Assembly (NCBI GenBank): GCA_905147135.1
Contig: LR990050.1
Location: 18,598,001-18,662,000, forward strand
DNA: 64,000 nt
DNA from: Blastobasis lacticolella
Lineage: Eukaryota > Arthropoda > Insecta > Lepidoptera > Blastobasidae
Reading direction: 5' to 3'
Positions within the stretch are counted from its first letter, which is position 1. Each line of letters starts with the position of its first letter. Shown here one piece after another: positions 51,650-63,532 of the stretch. Position numbers and translations under genes: made by a program. Under the pieces are notes generated by a model that was not told the DNA's origin, searched no databases, and was given only the letters and a program-made list of their open reading frames with translations.

Positions 51650-52594
51650 ATGAGTTCCCCCTGCAGTGTCTGCGATGAATCGGTCACCGATGGAGCATAT
51701 TGCAACGCTTGTAATAAGGAATTTCATTACCATTACCAGTGCGTGGGAATCACTGAAGCAGGATACCGGAAATTAGGTGACCGGAAACAAACCTGGAGAT
51801 GCAATAAATGTAAGTCCTCCGGCCAGCAGATCCCAACTCCCGGTCCCGTGATGTCAAAGGACACTGCATTACTACTGGAGGAGATTAGGGCTCTTAGCGC
51901 TAAGATTGGGAGTCTAGAGAACCTTCCCAGCGAAATTAAGGCCATGAGGCAGGAATTGGTGGATATTCGATCCGCTATGGACTCCGTATCCAAAAAGTCA
52001 TCTGAAAATTCGGCTAAGATTACAATGGTCGAGAGCAGACTATCTAAACTGGAAGATAGTAATGGAGACAAAGCGGTTGAATTCAATGCAAGAGTCGATA
52101 GAATTTGTGAGGATCTCCATGACAACGAACAGTGGAGCCGGATGAATAATATTGAGATAAAAGGTGTCCCCCAAGTGAAGAATGAGAACCTAGTAGACCT
52201 GATACTCGCGATTGGAAAAAAAGTTACCTATACGTTATCTGGAACCCAAATTAACTTCGTAGCTAGGATACCATCCCGGGATCCTGAGCATATAAAATCA
52301 ATAATTGTTTGTTTTTTAAACCGCTACACGAAAGAAGATTTTTTGGCCGCCTATCGAAGCGCGGAAACACCGCTAACACCTGTTGCGCTTGGCCTCACTG
52401 GCGATAGCAAAATATACCTGAACGACCACCTCACTGTCCACAACAAGGAGCTACTCAACAAAACCAAGAAAGCGGCAAAAGACCAGGGATTCCAATTCGT
52501 CTGGGTCAAGTACTGCAAGATCTTTGCACGGAAAGACGGAACTTCACCTATTCTGAACATCAAATCCGAAAAAGACATAGCCAAGATAAAGTGA
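51650..52594 (+). CDS. LINE ORF1 protein (PHD finger, coiled coil, FP-like domain)
   Basis: Intact 314-aa frame. Residues 5-54 form a C4HC3 PHD-type zinc finger (C5, C8, C18, C21, H26, C31, C51, C54). Residues about 72-160 are heptad-like and should form a coiled coil. From about 162 (RMNNIEIKGVPQ) to the end the sequence resembles the RRM-like/FP C-terminal domain found in ORF1 proteins of CR1/Jockey-type insect LINEs, the family related to baculovirus FP proteins. In such elements ORF1p binds the element's RNA as a trimer; the role here is by family. It lies 342 nt before ORF2 in a different frame. No host function is implied. Confidence 0.85.
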   Translation: MSSPCSVCDESVTDGAYCNACNKEFHYHYQCVGITEAGYRKLGDRKQTWRCNKCKSSGQQIPTPGPVMSKDTALLLEEIRALSAKIGSLENLPSEIKAMRQELVDIRSAMDSVSKKSSENSAKITMVESRLSKLEDSNGDKAVEFNARVDRICEDLHDNEQWSRMNNIEIKGVPQVKNENLVDLILAIGKKVTYTLSGTQINFVARIPSRDPEHIKSIIVCFLNRYTKEDFLAAYRSAETPLTPVALGLTGDSKIYLNDHLTVHNKELLNKTKKAAKDQGFQFVWVKYCKIFARKDGTSPILNIKSEKDIAKIK

Positions 52595-52936
52595 TTGTAT
52601 TGAGAAACAGGGTTGTCTTAGTTTTTTTAATTTTTAAACTAGTTTTAAGACTAATATTACGTGTAGTATCTATCCGAGTTGCGCACAGTTTGAGAATTAC
52701 ATGTTGTTTACTCCAGGTAGCGAATGGTCGCTGGGTGAAAAAAGGTAACTTACGCGCAAGCTCGCGGCATGTATTTATGACCTTTGTTGTTTATGTCATT
52801 GGTGTCTTATTGGCCTGGGTGATTGTATTGCAGGATAGTGATTGCTTGTATTGTAGTTATAAAAAGTGCAAAATGTTTGCGATATACATTTGCAGTTTAT
52901 TATTGAATCTGAATTGTTATCTTTCAATTGTTAACT
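52595..52936 (+). other. LINE ORF1-ORF2 spacer
   Basis: Stretch between the two LINE frames. A 119-codon frame inside it has no recognisable product and is probably accidental. Confidence 0.5.
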
Positions 52937-53383
52937 ATGGCAGTACTTAACCTGTATTACCAGAATACTCGGGGATTACGTACCAAAACAACCGACTTTC
53001 TAAGAAATGTCTATCAAAATAACTATGATATTATATCACTAACGGAGACTTGGTTGTTGGACGGTATTGACAGTTCGGAGCTCTTCGGTAATAATTATTT
53101 AGTATGGAGACGTGACCGTGACTATTCTAGAACTAAACAGAAAAAAGGTGGAGGCGTGTTAATTGCGGTAAAACGTGAATATGTAGTGAGTGAAAAATTG
53201 GAGTGGCGTAGCACGGCGGAAGATTTGTGGGTGAGTATCTTGCTTTCTTCGAAACATAATGATAATGTTAAGAATATCCATATATGTACCCTGTACCTAT
53301 GCGATGAGAAACAGGGCTATTCCTATAAAACTCAGCTTCTCAACTTTTGTGATAAATTAATGTTCATAATTAACTCGCACCCT
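52937..53383 (+). pseudogene. LINE ORF2 endonuclease, N-terminal part (interrupted)
   Basis: From the ATG at 52937, 149 codons of an APE-type endonuclease: LYYQNTRGLRTK near the start (Asn10), ISLTETW (Glu37) and GGGVLIAVK are typical. At FIINSHP the frame runs into an inverted segment beginning with a GA-rich microsatellite, and a stop follows at 53431. The missing continuation (IILGDFN) resumes in frame at 55804, so an insertion split this ORF. Confidence 0.85.
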
Positions 53384-53601
53384 AGAGAGAGAGAGAATAG
53401 AGAGAGAATAGAGAAATCTTTAATTGTATGACACTTACAATAATTTCTTATTAAGTGTTGCCCATTTCGGACGTACAATATTCTAGGTATAGTACATATT
53501 ATAAATAAGCTAAAACAGACAAGTAGCTGTCATTTTAACACTTTTAAAAGTAAAAATTTTTAACATAATAATCTAAATCTAAAAACAAAGCCTAAACATT
53601 T
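53384..53601 (-). other. LINE 3' UTR and CT-rich tail (left arm)
   Basis: After the ORF2 stop the element continues about 170 bp, then ends in ATTCTCTCTCT-like repeats. Ending in a short tandem repeat in place of poly-A is a habit of CR1-type LINEs, but this match is loose. Confidence 0.5.
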
Positions 53602-55803
53602 TTAGAAATTAACAATGTAGGTAGTATTTCTATAATTATAGAATTCAGATAGACTGTAGAACGACTTCTGTAACAGCCAATCTTTAAGTGTTAATTTAAA
53701 TTTGTTACCATCCAACTTTTTTATTTCATAAGGTAAATGATTAAATATTTTAATACCACTCACGTATGTGCTTTTAAGGAATAAATTATTATTAGTTTGG
53801 GGTACAACTATATTATGTTCATAATTCGGTCTGAGTAATCTGCTGGTATTTTTTAGGAATGTGTTGTGGTTTGACTTTACAAATAGACTTATTTCTAGGA
53901 TATAAATACCAGTTACAGTGAGTATATTATTTTCTTTAAATTTGTTACGCAATGTTTCCATTTGGCTCATTTTTAATATATTCCTTAAACACCTTTTTTG
54001 AGCTATAAAAATTGATTGAACATTTACAGAGTTGCCCCAGAAAATGATACCGTAACTTAAATGAGGATAAACATAACCGTAATAGGCATTTATAGCTATA
54101 GATTTAGATGTAATGACAGATAGAATGGATAGAGCGTAACAGAAGCTAGAGAGTTTCTTGATTAAATTTTCAGTATGAGCCTTCCAGTTTAGATGGGTGT
54201 CGATAGTTACGCCCAAAAACTTTGTTTCATTTACGTCTTGAATGACTTGTCCTGAGTTTATGATTGTTAGTTTATGCGGTGTTTTCTTGTTTTTGAATTG
54301 TACTATTTTAGTTTTATCTAGATTTATGTTAAGGTTGATAGAAATAAGCCAGTTTTTCACTATATCCAGTGTGTTATTTATTTCATTCGAAAGTTCATTA
54401 TCAGTATCGTGCGATATAAAGATGGTCGCGTCATCTGCAAACATGACACATATATGGTCTACAAGAGAAGGTAGTTCATTAACATAAATTAGGAATAAAA
54501 GAGGGCCCAATATGCTACCTTGGGGAACACCTTGTCTGACTTTATCACTTTTTGAATGAACAAGTTCTATAGTTTTGGTATCTTTATTATAAAATTCAAT
54601 TACTGTGTTCTGTTCCCTATTTATAAGATAAGAGCTAAGTAGTTGATATACATTGCCTCTAATGCCTATATGATCTAACTGCCTTAGTAGTATGTCGTGT
54701 TGGACACAGTCAAACGCTTTTGACATATCTATGAACAAGCCAGCGCAATATTTCTTATTGTTGTTTAAGTCCTCCCATATTTGTTTTAAAATCTTAAAAA
54801 TAGCTGAGGTGGTATTTTTACCTTTTTGAAATCCATATTGATTACTATTGAGAATGCTATTTTTTTCTAGAAATGAAATTAACTTTATGTATATGGCTTT
54901 TTCGAAAATTTTGGAGAAGTTAGGAAGTAACGCTACAGGTCTGTAATTGTTAATTTCTGTTGCTTTTCCTTTCTTATATAGTGGTTTGACTATAGCCTTT
55001 TTTAAGACGTTGGGGAAGCAACCGGTTTTAATTGACAGATTTATGATGTGTGTGAGTGGTCCTGTAATATATTCTGTGGAGGCTTTAATTAGTTCTACAG
55101 GTATATGATCACACCCAGTACTTTTTTTATTTTTAAGCTGTTTAATTATTGTCAATATTTCTGGTTCTGTTACAGGTGTCATGAACATGCTTTTACAGTT
55201 TTTATCTCCTAATGGTTTATATTTTGTGGATGTAGAATAATTATTTAGATTTCCATTTATGAAGTAAGTATTGAATAATTCTGCAAGCTTGTAGGGGTCA
55301 TTTACTACGTTGTCACCATGAGATAGAGATTTCACTGTAGTTTTTATGTTATTACCACATGTATTATGTTTTATTAAGTCCCATGTTGCTTTACCTTTAT
55401 TTGGGCTCTTATTTATATAATCGGTATTGGCTTTTCTTTTAGAACATTTAATTGCTTTCTTTAAAACATTACAATAGGTTTTATATTTATTTGAAGTATC
55501 CTGACAATTGCTTTGTTGAGTTTTTAAATATAGTTTCCGTTTATTTTTGCATGCTAGTGTTATGCCTTTCGTTTTCCAGGTGGGATGTTTTCTATGTGTT
55601 ATTTTAACTTTTTGAACTGGTATACAAAGATCATATAAAAGACAAAATTTTTCAATAAAGATATTATACGCGGTATCGGCATCTTTTTGGCAATAAACAT
55701 CAGAAAAGTTAATTTGGCTGAGATATTTAATAAAGATTTCTTTGTAAGGTGCAACATTTCTTCTGTAAATGTACCAGTAACGTTCAGTAAAGCTCAGACT
55801 ACA
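53602..55803 (-). pseudogene. LINE reverse transcriptase, 5'-truncated ORF2 (left arm)
   Basis: Open for about 730 codons from 55803 to the stop at 53602; the first in-frame GTG at 55335 is not a real start. The extreme N-terminus (SLSFTERYWYIYRRN) matches the linker after the endonuclease. RT motifs counted from 55335: NNYRPVALLP about 129, FIDMSKAFD (Asp203, motif A), RQGVPQGSILGPLLF (motif B, 267-281), FADD 299-302 (motif C), FLGVTID (motif E). The catalytic residues look intact. The endonuclease and start codon are absent, so it cannot act alone. The CR1/Jockey group is most likely. Confidence 0.85.
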
Positions 55804-56037
55804 AGTAATGATGAGTTTATTATTTTAGGGGACTTTAACCTGGGTAATAGTGTCCAGTGGAACCTAATGACCGACGTTTCTTATCTTACCCCATCAGATG
55901 TTGTTGGATCTCACACCATGACGTTTATAGACACCTTAAACACTTGTGGATTGTGTCAATATAATAACCAGCGTAATTTTAAAGACCGTGTCAGCTTTAA
56001 TATAAGTCCTACTTATAACTACAGTGTCTTTCATTAG
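55804..56037 (+). pseudogene. LINE endonuclease, C-terminal fragment (left arm)
   Basis: Continues the frame broken at 53383 with SNDEFIILGDFNLG; the GDFN catalytic motif is at residues 9-12. Similarity fades after QYNNQRNFKDR (about 55993), so the terminal SDHxP motif is missing and the frame ends at 56037 in unrelated sequence. The reading frame seen upstream (55687-55803) is antisense to the nested RT. Confidence 0.8.
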
Positions 56038-57167
56038 TAAAACCTTTATTTTAGTCATTAGGCTACAGGATAATAACAGAATGTGAGTATGTATCCAAAA
56101 TCCCAGTGAAATATATGGACAACGATGATGATGAAGTATCCAAGGCTGATATTTGTGTAGGAGTTTACTAGAAAATATATTATCTAGGATAACGTATGAT
56201 TCTAGTGGATATCATTTAATCAAACAAATGTTTTAAAGATATTAGGTATATTGTAATAAGCAATATAATCCATTATAAAATGAGGTATTTATTTAAACAG
56301 CATTAGCTGAATTAAACAAGATTTTATAATACAAACAAAGTACCATAGGCAAACCACATTTATACAAAATTCTCACCAAATGTTAAGACACAATTATCGA
56401 TCACATAATTCAATATTTATCCTTTAAAATGGGACAGTAGTATTACGTATGATTCAATAAATAAACAATTATATAAATAAATTAACCAATACAAAATATA
56501 AAGCAACAATAATACAATGCAAGTTTGTACTTAACTCTGTGCCGGCTCTGGAGCAAAAGTACCACCCAGTCTTTTGACTGGACCTTTATACTACCTTCTA
56601 GCCGGAAATGTCATTTTCTATTCTCATTTCCGGTCTCCTAAATTTACTGATAGATTGATTAGATGTTAATTTAATGTATTACAATACTTTGAACATTATT
56701 ATAAATTTATTACATAATTAATTAAGGAAGTTTCTCATAAACAGTACTTAACTGAACAAAGACAAACAATCGTTCTGAAACACCACACTTCGTTCTGAAG
56801 TTGGTGAAATGTTTACGAAAGTATTTTGAAATATTAATTATTATTAATTACGATATTTAATACCAATTAAAACATACTAAAATACCTTATATCTAACACG
56901 GCCATACTGACAAGTACTTCGTCCCTGAAGTACCTATTTATATCAAACTTAGGACAAATTTCCATTTGTGAATCAAATAATAATGTAACATTTTGTGTCA
57001 TTTACTTATTTAAAACGACTTAAATTATTATACCACAAATAGGTAAGTTGACTACCAAATTCATTCAGAATTTCAGAATATAATAACTTCTTGCAATGCC
57101 ACAAATAATTCAATCACAAACCAGCAAAGTATAGAAATCATATCAGTAATTAGCTTTTATAACCATT
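56038..57167. other. Inner part of left arm, no gene
   Basis: AT-rich, no coding signal. Two small hairpins: ccagtcttttgactgg (56566-56581) and ccggaaatg...catttccgg (56602-56633). A GC-richer patch around 56540-56640 may be a repeat remnant. Confidence 0.5.
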
Positions 57168-57460
57168 AAAATGTATTGCAGTTATTTTTATTGTGCACAT
57201 TTGTAAATAACCAAATACTGGTCTGTACTTTCAAAGTCATTTGTCCCGTCATGCTAATTTCCTCACCAGTGCACCGGCACCACCGGTCTCACCGGAGGAC
57301 CAGATTAGCATCGTCTATGGGACTAGCAAAACTTTTTTTATCAATGTAACCTTCAATGCTGAATTATTAAAAATTATTCTCGAGATTTCAGAATTATAGC
57401 CAAGTTCAAATATAGTCATGAAGAATCGCATTACAATATTATTATTTGGTTTGAGTAGTG

Positions 57461-57895
57461 ACCTGTAATGATGGCCCCATCACCGCCGCCCGTGATACAA
57501 TGGCCAAACATCAGGATTACTACCTAGCACAGCTAAGTTTCGGTAGACGCATAGAGATGTTGGCAGCGTCACTGCTGCCCGGTGAAGGTCGTCTTGCCAA
57601 CATCAAGCTAATTACCTAGACAGCAAAATTCAGTATAAGCCTCCAGGTGTTGGCTGCAATCACCGCTGCCCGTGAAGCCAAAGCCACACCAAGCTAAATA
57701 CCTAGCAGCAATATTCAGTAGTAGCCTTCCAGGTATGGTCCCATCACTGCTGCCCGAGAAATGGACTTAACCAAGCTCACTACCTAGCAGCAACGTTCAG
57801 TATAAGCATCCAGGTGCTGGCTGCAATCACCGCTGCCCGTGAAGCCAAAGCCACACCAAGCTTACTACCTAGCAGCCATATTGTAACACGGTTTC
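57461..57895. repeat. 84-91 bp minisatellite, about 5 units
   Basis: The core caccgctgcccgtg or a variant starts at 57481, 57570, 57661, 57745 and 57829 (steps 89, 91, 84, 84), each followed by tacctag-cagc. Units 3 and 5 are nearly identical over gctgcaatcaccgctgcccg and beyond, while unit 4 differs, which suggests a two-unit higher-order repeat. Confidence 0.8.
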
Positions 57896-58299
57896 CCACA
57901 GCTGGATTCAAACAATCTATATAATCATGTCATAATTGGCATTTTTCAATTATAGAAAGTTCAAGTTATCATTTCACTTTTACTTCTATTTATCGAATTA
58001 TTTACTTAATACATGTGACTGAATAACTGGTGGCATTTCAAAACTTGTACATCATTAGCATGATTTTCTATAAAATATTATACACAAAATTTCTTCGAAT
58101 AATTACGAATGATGAAATAATTCAAACTAGCATAGCATCTTCAATAGCGTTGTTCTTATAGACCCACATCGCAATTTATACCTATAATATTTATCTATCA
58201 CCAAAATATCAATTCAAATAATATTGGTTAATGAAATGGAATACATCACAGGTACATAGACGATTTTTATAGTACCTTATTAGTAATTACTTCAATTTC

Positions 58300-58375
58300 T
58301 ACTTGGACGGGAATCGAATCCACTGTGCTACTGAAATTGCATATTATTAACGATACGGTCAGCAGACAAGAAAAT
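58300..58375 (-). mobile_element. tRNA-like SINE trace
   Basis: On the minus strand, cagtggattcgattcccgtc contains a B-box-like ggattcgattcc (58321-58310). No convincing A box or cloverleaf, so probably a degraded tRNA-derived SINE. Confidence 0.3.
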
Positions 58376-59748
58376 AGAAAATGTGAATCATGTTATTGTA
58401 GGTACATACGTTTTCAATTTGCTCGGCCAATTCTGACGTTTTATTTCGAGACTAGTAGCGGTAGATAATCCGAATATAGTATATGGAAACAAAGGTAGGC
58501 AAACATTATTTTTAAATACGAATCGTGTCTATGTAGGTACTTTAATAAATAGCTTGAATTGAATATTTATTGTATGGTAAAAGTTTGTTGAAATAAAAAT
58601 GAAGTAAACAAAATAAATATTTTGCGTTAAGCCAGGTATCCACCGATCAAAAACTTGTGTTGTCAACACGTGTTGATAACAAAATGTCCTTTAGGCGGAG
58701 AAGCGCCTTTATGCAACGTCTCATTTTTCGTCAAGAAATTTAATGGATTATTTATGATTTTTCTCAATTTCCTATCATGAACATTATGATTTTAAGTAGC
58801 TAGTTGATTTAGGACCAAAAATTGCTAAAACAACACTTTCATTGGAAACTGTGGAGCAGAAGCTTCGAAAAATTGTCTCATAAACATCAACCCAAACATA
58901 GTTCAATGTTGGAAGGTGGAATCTACAACATTTCCATCCAGTCAATGATTTTAATATTTTCCAATTTGGGTAACCGGTATGTTACGTTTACATCTTATGT
59001 TAAAGGCAGTTAATATCGGTTATTTCTTTTTATATAAGACTAATTTTTGGATTGACTGAGTAGAAATGCGAAGACTACCTACAATAATGTAAAATAAAGA
59101 TGTGTTTTCATTTTCGATAAACTAGGTCCAATTATTACAAGTAAGTACTAAAGCTGCCTATCATATAAATATACCCATCAAAATTTACGGGAATATAAAG
59201 TTTCCGATGTTCTTTAACTTAATATTTTTAAAACTTAGCAAGTTTTCATGGGTCAACCGTACAAAATTTTAATTTTTTTTTTGTCTAGCTACCAACAAGA
59301 AAATTTTTTGAAACATTTTACTTTCGTTAACGTAGTTTTTGGCATGGAAAAGAAGGTTAAACAATTATGATGTGATCTTTCTTTGCTAATTGAGGATGCT
59401 ATTCTCATATAAATGTTTTGCATTTCTAAAAATATTATAATAAAAGCGGCGTTTTATATCTCGATGTAGTGACGCTCGACGTGCAAGAAACAATTCGTGA
59501 TTCCAAATGTCCAGGATTTGTGCCATAGTAGATGCAGAAGTCACCGACATAGTTTCCACGAGTTTCAAAACTAAAGTGGCAGTGGGCAGGCCACAAAATT
59601 TCATAGGACCGATGGCCGATGAGGCACAAAGGTCTTCGAATGGGGATCACGTACCGGAAATTATAGTGTAAAACAGCCCCAGGAGATAGACTGAGCTGGT
59701 GGACCAAGCCGATCGTTGCGGAAGGCCCCCTGGCGGAGTATGTCCATA

Positions 59749-60878
59749 AATGGTTATAAAAGCTAATTACTGATATGATTTCTATACTTTGCTGGTTTGT
59801 GATTGAATTATTTGTGGCATTGCAAGAAGTTATTATATTCTGAAATTCTGAATGAATTTGGTAGTCAACTTACCTATTTGTGGTATAATAATTTAAGTCG
59901 TTTTAAATAAGTAAATGACACAAAATGTTACATTATTATTTGATTCACAAATGGAAATTTGTCCTAAGTTTGATATAAATAGGTACTTCAGGGACGAAGT
60001 ACTTGTCAGTATGGCCGTGTTAGATATAAGGTATTTTAGTATGTTTTAATTGGTATTAAATATCGTAATTAATAATAATTAATATTTCAAAATACTTTCG
60101 TAAACATTTCACCAACTTCAGAACGAAGTGTGGTGTTTCAGAACGATTGTTTGTCTTTGTTCAGTTAAGTACTGTTTATGAGAAACTTCCTTAATTAATT
60201 ATGTAATAAATTTATAATAATGTTCAAAGTATTGTAATACATTAAATTAACATCTAATCAATCTATCAGTAAATTTAGGAGACCGGAAATGAGAATAGAA
60301 AATGACATTTCCGGCTAGAAGGTAGTATAAAGGTCCAGTCAAAAGACTGGGTGGTACTTTTGCTCCAGAGCCGGCACAGAATTAAGTACAAACTTGCATT
60401 GTATTATTGTTGCTTTATATTTTGTATTAGTTAATTTATTTATATAATTGTTTATTTATTGAATCATACGTAATACTACTGTCCCATTTTAAAGGATAAA
60501 TATTGAATTATGTGATCGATAATTGTGTCTTAACATTTGGTGAGAATTTTGTATAAATGTGGTTTGCCTATGGTACTTTGTTTGTATTATAAAATCTTGT
60601 TTAATTCAGCTAATGCTGTTTAAATAAATACCTCATTTTATAATGGATTATATTGCTTATTACAATATACCTAATATCTTTAAAACATTTGTTTGATTAA
60701 ATGATATCCACTAGAATCATACGTTATCCTAGATAATATATTTTCTAGTAAACTCCTACACAAATATCAGCCTTGGATACTTCATCATCATCGTTGTCCA
60801 TATATTTCACTGGGATTTTGGATACATACTCACATTCTGTTATTATCCTGTAGCCTAATGACTAAAATAAAGGTTTTA
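59749..60878. other. Inner part of right arm, no gene
   Basis: Mirror of 56038-57167. Confidence 0.5.
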
Positions 60879-61112
60879 CTAATTAAAGACACTGTAGTTA
60901 TAAGTAGGACTTATATTAAAGCTGACACGGTCTTTAAAATTACGCTGGTTATTATATTGACACAATCCACAAGTGTTTAAGGTGTCTATAAACGTCATGG
61001 TGTGAGATCCAACAACATCTGATGGGGTAAGATAAGAAACGTCGGTCATTAGGTTCCACTGGACACTATTACCCAGGTTAAAGTCCCCTAAAATAATAAA
61101 CTCATCATTACT
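60879..61112 (-). pseudogene. LINE endonuclease, C-terminal fragment (right arm)
   Basis: Mirror of 55804-56037 with the GDFN motif. The final codon before the stop encodes Asn here and His in the left arm. Confidence 0.8.
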
Positions 61113-63314
61113 TGTAGTCTGAGCTTTACTGAACGTTACTGGTACATTTACAGAAGAAATGTTGCACCTTACAAAGAAATCTTTATTAAATATCTCAGCC
61201 AAATTAACTTTTCTGATGTTTATTGCCAAAAAGATGCCGATACCGCGTATAATATCTTTATTGAAAAATTTTGTCTTTTATATGATCTTTGTATACCAGT
61301 TCAAAAAGTTAAAATAACACATAGAAAACATCCCACCTGGAAAACGAAAGGCATAACACTAGCATGCAAAAATAAACGGAAACTATATTTAAAAACTCAA
61401 CAAAGCAATTGTCAGGATACTTCAAATAAATATAAAACCTATTGTAATGTTTTAAAGAAAGCAATTAAATGTTCTAAAAGAAAAGCCAATACCGATTATA
61501 TAAATAAGAGCCCAAATAAAGGTAAAGCAACATGGGACTTAATAAAACATAATACATGTGGTAATAACATAAAAACTACAGTGAAATCTCTATCTCATGG
61601 TGACAACGTAGTAAATGACCCCTACAAGCTTGCAGAATTATTCAATACTTACTTCATAAATGGAAATCTAAATAATTATTCTACATCCACAAAATATAAA
61701 CCATTAGGAGATAAAAACTGTAAAAGCATGTTCATGACACCTGTAACAGAACCAGAAATATTGACAATAATTAAACAGCTTAAAAATAAAAAAAGTACTG
61801 GGTGTGATCATATACCTGTAGAACTAATTAAAGCCTCCACAGAATATATTACAGGACCACTCACACACATCATAAATCTGTCAATTAAAACCGGTTGCTT
61901 CCCCAACGTCTTAAAAAAGGCTATAGTCAAACCACTATATAAGAAAGGAAAAGCAACAGAAATTAACAATTACAGACCTGTAGCGTTACTTCCTAACTTC
62001 TCCAAAATTTTCGAAAAAGCCATATACATAAAGTTAATTTCATTTCTAGAAAAAAATAGCATTCTCAATAGTAATCAATATGGATTTCAAAAAGGTAAAA
62101 ATACCACCTCAGCTATTTTTAAGATTTTAAAACAAATATGGGAGGACTTAAACAACAATAAGAAATATTGCGCTGGCTTGTTCATAGATATGTCAAAAGC
62201 GTTTGACTGTGTCCAACACGACATACTACTAAGGCAGTTAGATCATATAGGCATTAGAGGCAATGTATATCAACTACTTAGCTCTTATCTTATAAATAGG
62301 GAACAGAACACAGTAATTGAATTTTATAATAAAGATACCAAAACTATAGAACTTGTTCATTCAAAAAGTGATAAAGTCAGACAAGGTGTTCCCCAAGGTA
62401 GCATATTGGGCCCTCTTTTATTCCTAATTTATGTTAATGAACTACCTTCTCTTGTAGACCATATATGTGTCATGTTTGCAGATGACGCGACCATCTTTAT
62501 ATCGCACGATACTGATAATGAACTTTCGAATGAAATAAATAACACACTGGATATAGTGAAAAACTGGCTTATTTCTATCAACCTTAACATAAATCTAGAT
62601 AAAACTAAAATAGTACAATTCAAAAACAAGAAAACACCGCATAAACTAACAATCATAAACTCAGGACAAGTCATTCAAGACGTAAATGAAACAAAGTTTT
62701 TGGGCGTAACTATCGACACCCATCTAAACTGGAAGGCTCATACTGAAAATTTAATCAAGAAACTCTCTAGCTTCTGTTACGCTCTATCCATTCTATCTGT
62801 CATTACATCTAAATCTATAGCTATAAATGCCTATTACGGTTATGTTTATCCTCATTTAAGTTACGGTATCATTTTCTGGGGCAACTCTGTAAATGTTCAA
62901 TCAATTTTTATAGCTCAAAAAAGGTGTTTAAGGAATATATTAAAAATGAGCCAAATGGAAACATTGCGTAACAAATTTAAAGAAAATAATATACTCACTG
63001 TAACTGGTATTTATATCCTAGAAATAAGTCTATTTGTAAAGTCAAACCACAACACATTCCTAAAAAATACCAGCAGATTACTCAGACCGAATTATGAACA
63101 TAATATAGTTGTACCCCAAACTAATAATAATTTATTCCTTAAAAGCACATACGTGAGTGGTATTAAAATATTTAATCATTTACCTTATGAAATAAAAAAG
63201 TTGGATGGTAACAAATTTAAATTAACACTTAAAGATTGGCTGTTACAGAAGTCGTTCTACAGTCTATCTGAATTCTATAATTATAGAAATACTACCTACA
63301 TTGTTAATTTCTAA
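61113..63314 (+). pseudogene. LINE reverse transcriptase, 5'-truncated ORF2 (right arm)
   Basis: Same open frame as the left-arm copy, stop at 63312-63314. The 577 residues downstream of the GTG at 61581 are identical to the left arm. FADD and VPQGS motifs are present. It has no start codon of its own and no endonuclease. Confidence 0.85.
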
Positions 63315-63532
63315 AAATGTTTAGGCTTTGTTTTTAGATTTAGATTATTATGTTAAAAAATTTTACTTTTAAAAGTGTTAAAATGACAGCTACTTGTCTG
63401 TTTTAGCTTATTTATAATATGTACTATACCTAGAATATTGTACGTCCGAAATGGGCAACACTTAATAAGAAATTATTGTAAGTGTCATACAATTAAAGAT
63501 TTCTCTATTCTCTCTCTATTCTCTCTCTCTCT
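63315..63532 (+). other. LINE 3' UTR and CT-rich tail (right arm)
   Basis: Mirror of 53384-53601, ending in the ctctctattctctctct run before the endonuclease border. Confidence 0.5.

Larger units (their letters stand above)
53384..55803 (-). mobile_element. Nested 5'-truncated LINE copy, inverted (left arm)
   Basis: A 2420-bp minus-strand segment between two halves of an endonuclease ORF. It carries the RT half of ORF2, a 3' UTR and a 3' simple-repeat tail (ctctctattctctctctatt type). Joining 53383 to 55804 restores the endonuclease frame exactly, which fixes both borders to within a few bases. No target-site duplication is evident. Confidence 0.8.
52916..57167. repeat. Left arm of large inverted repeat
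   Basis: Every base p here pairs with base 116916-p in 59749-64000. By eye the arms differ at 56032, 56487 and 56535 only. Homology ends sharply inside gcttttataaccatt at 57167. The outer end is set by the window limit, so the arm may extend further left. Confidence 0.95.
57168..59748. other. Unique loop between palindrome arms
   Basis: 2581-bp spacer not shared between arms. Apart from the minisatellite (57461-57895) and a tRNA-like trace (about 58300) I see no gene. Short frames at 58822-59013 (+) and 59386-59707 (-) have no recognisable product; the latter region has the look of an old retroelement. A near-perfect 22-bp palindrome around CACGTG lies at 58659-58680. Confidence 0.6.
61113..63532 (+). 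mobile_element. Nested 5'-truncated LINE copy (right arm)
   Basis: Mirror of 53384-55803: RT half of ORF2, 3' UTR and CT-rich tail, now on the plus strand. Confidence 0.8.

Noticed and set aside
52928..52936. TTG as the ORF2 start
   Set aside because: An ATG at 52937 is in frame directly before the conserved endonuclease start. Non-ATG starts are not expected here.
57461..57895. CRISPR-like array
   Set aside because: Units are homologous over most of their length rather than repeat plus unique spacer, and the DNA is eukaryotic.
59386..59707. Overlapping minus-strand frames as a gene
   Set aside because: No recognisable domain, no splice structure, and the composition resembles an old repeat.
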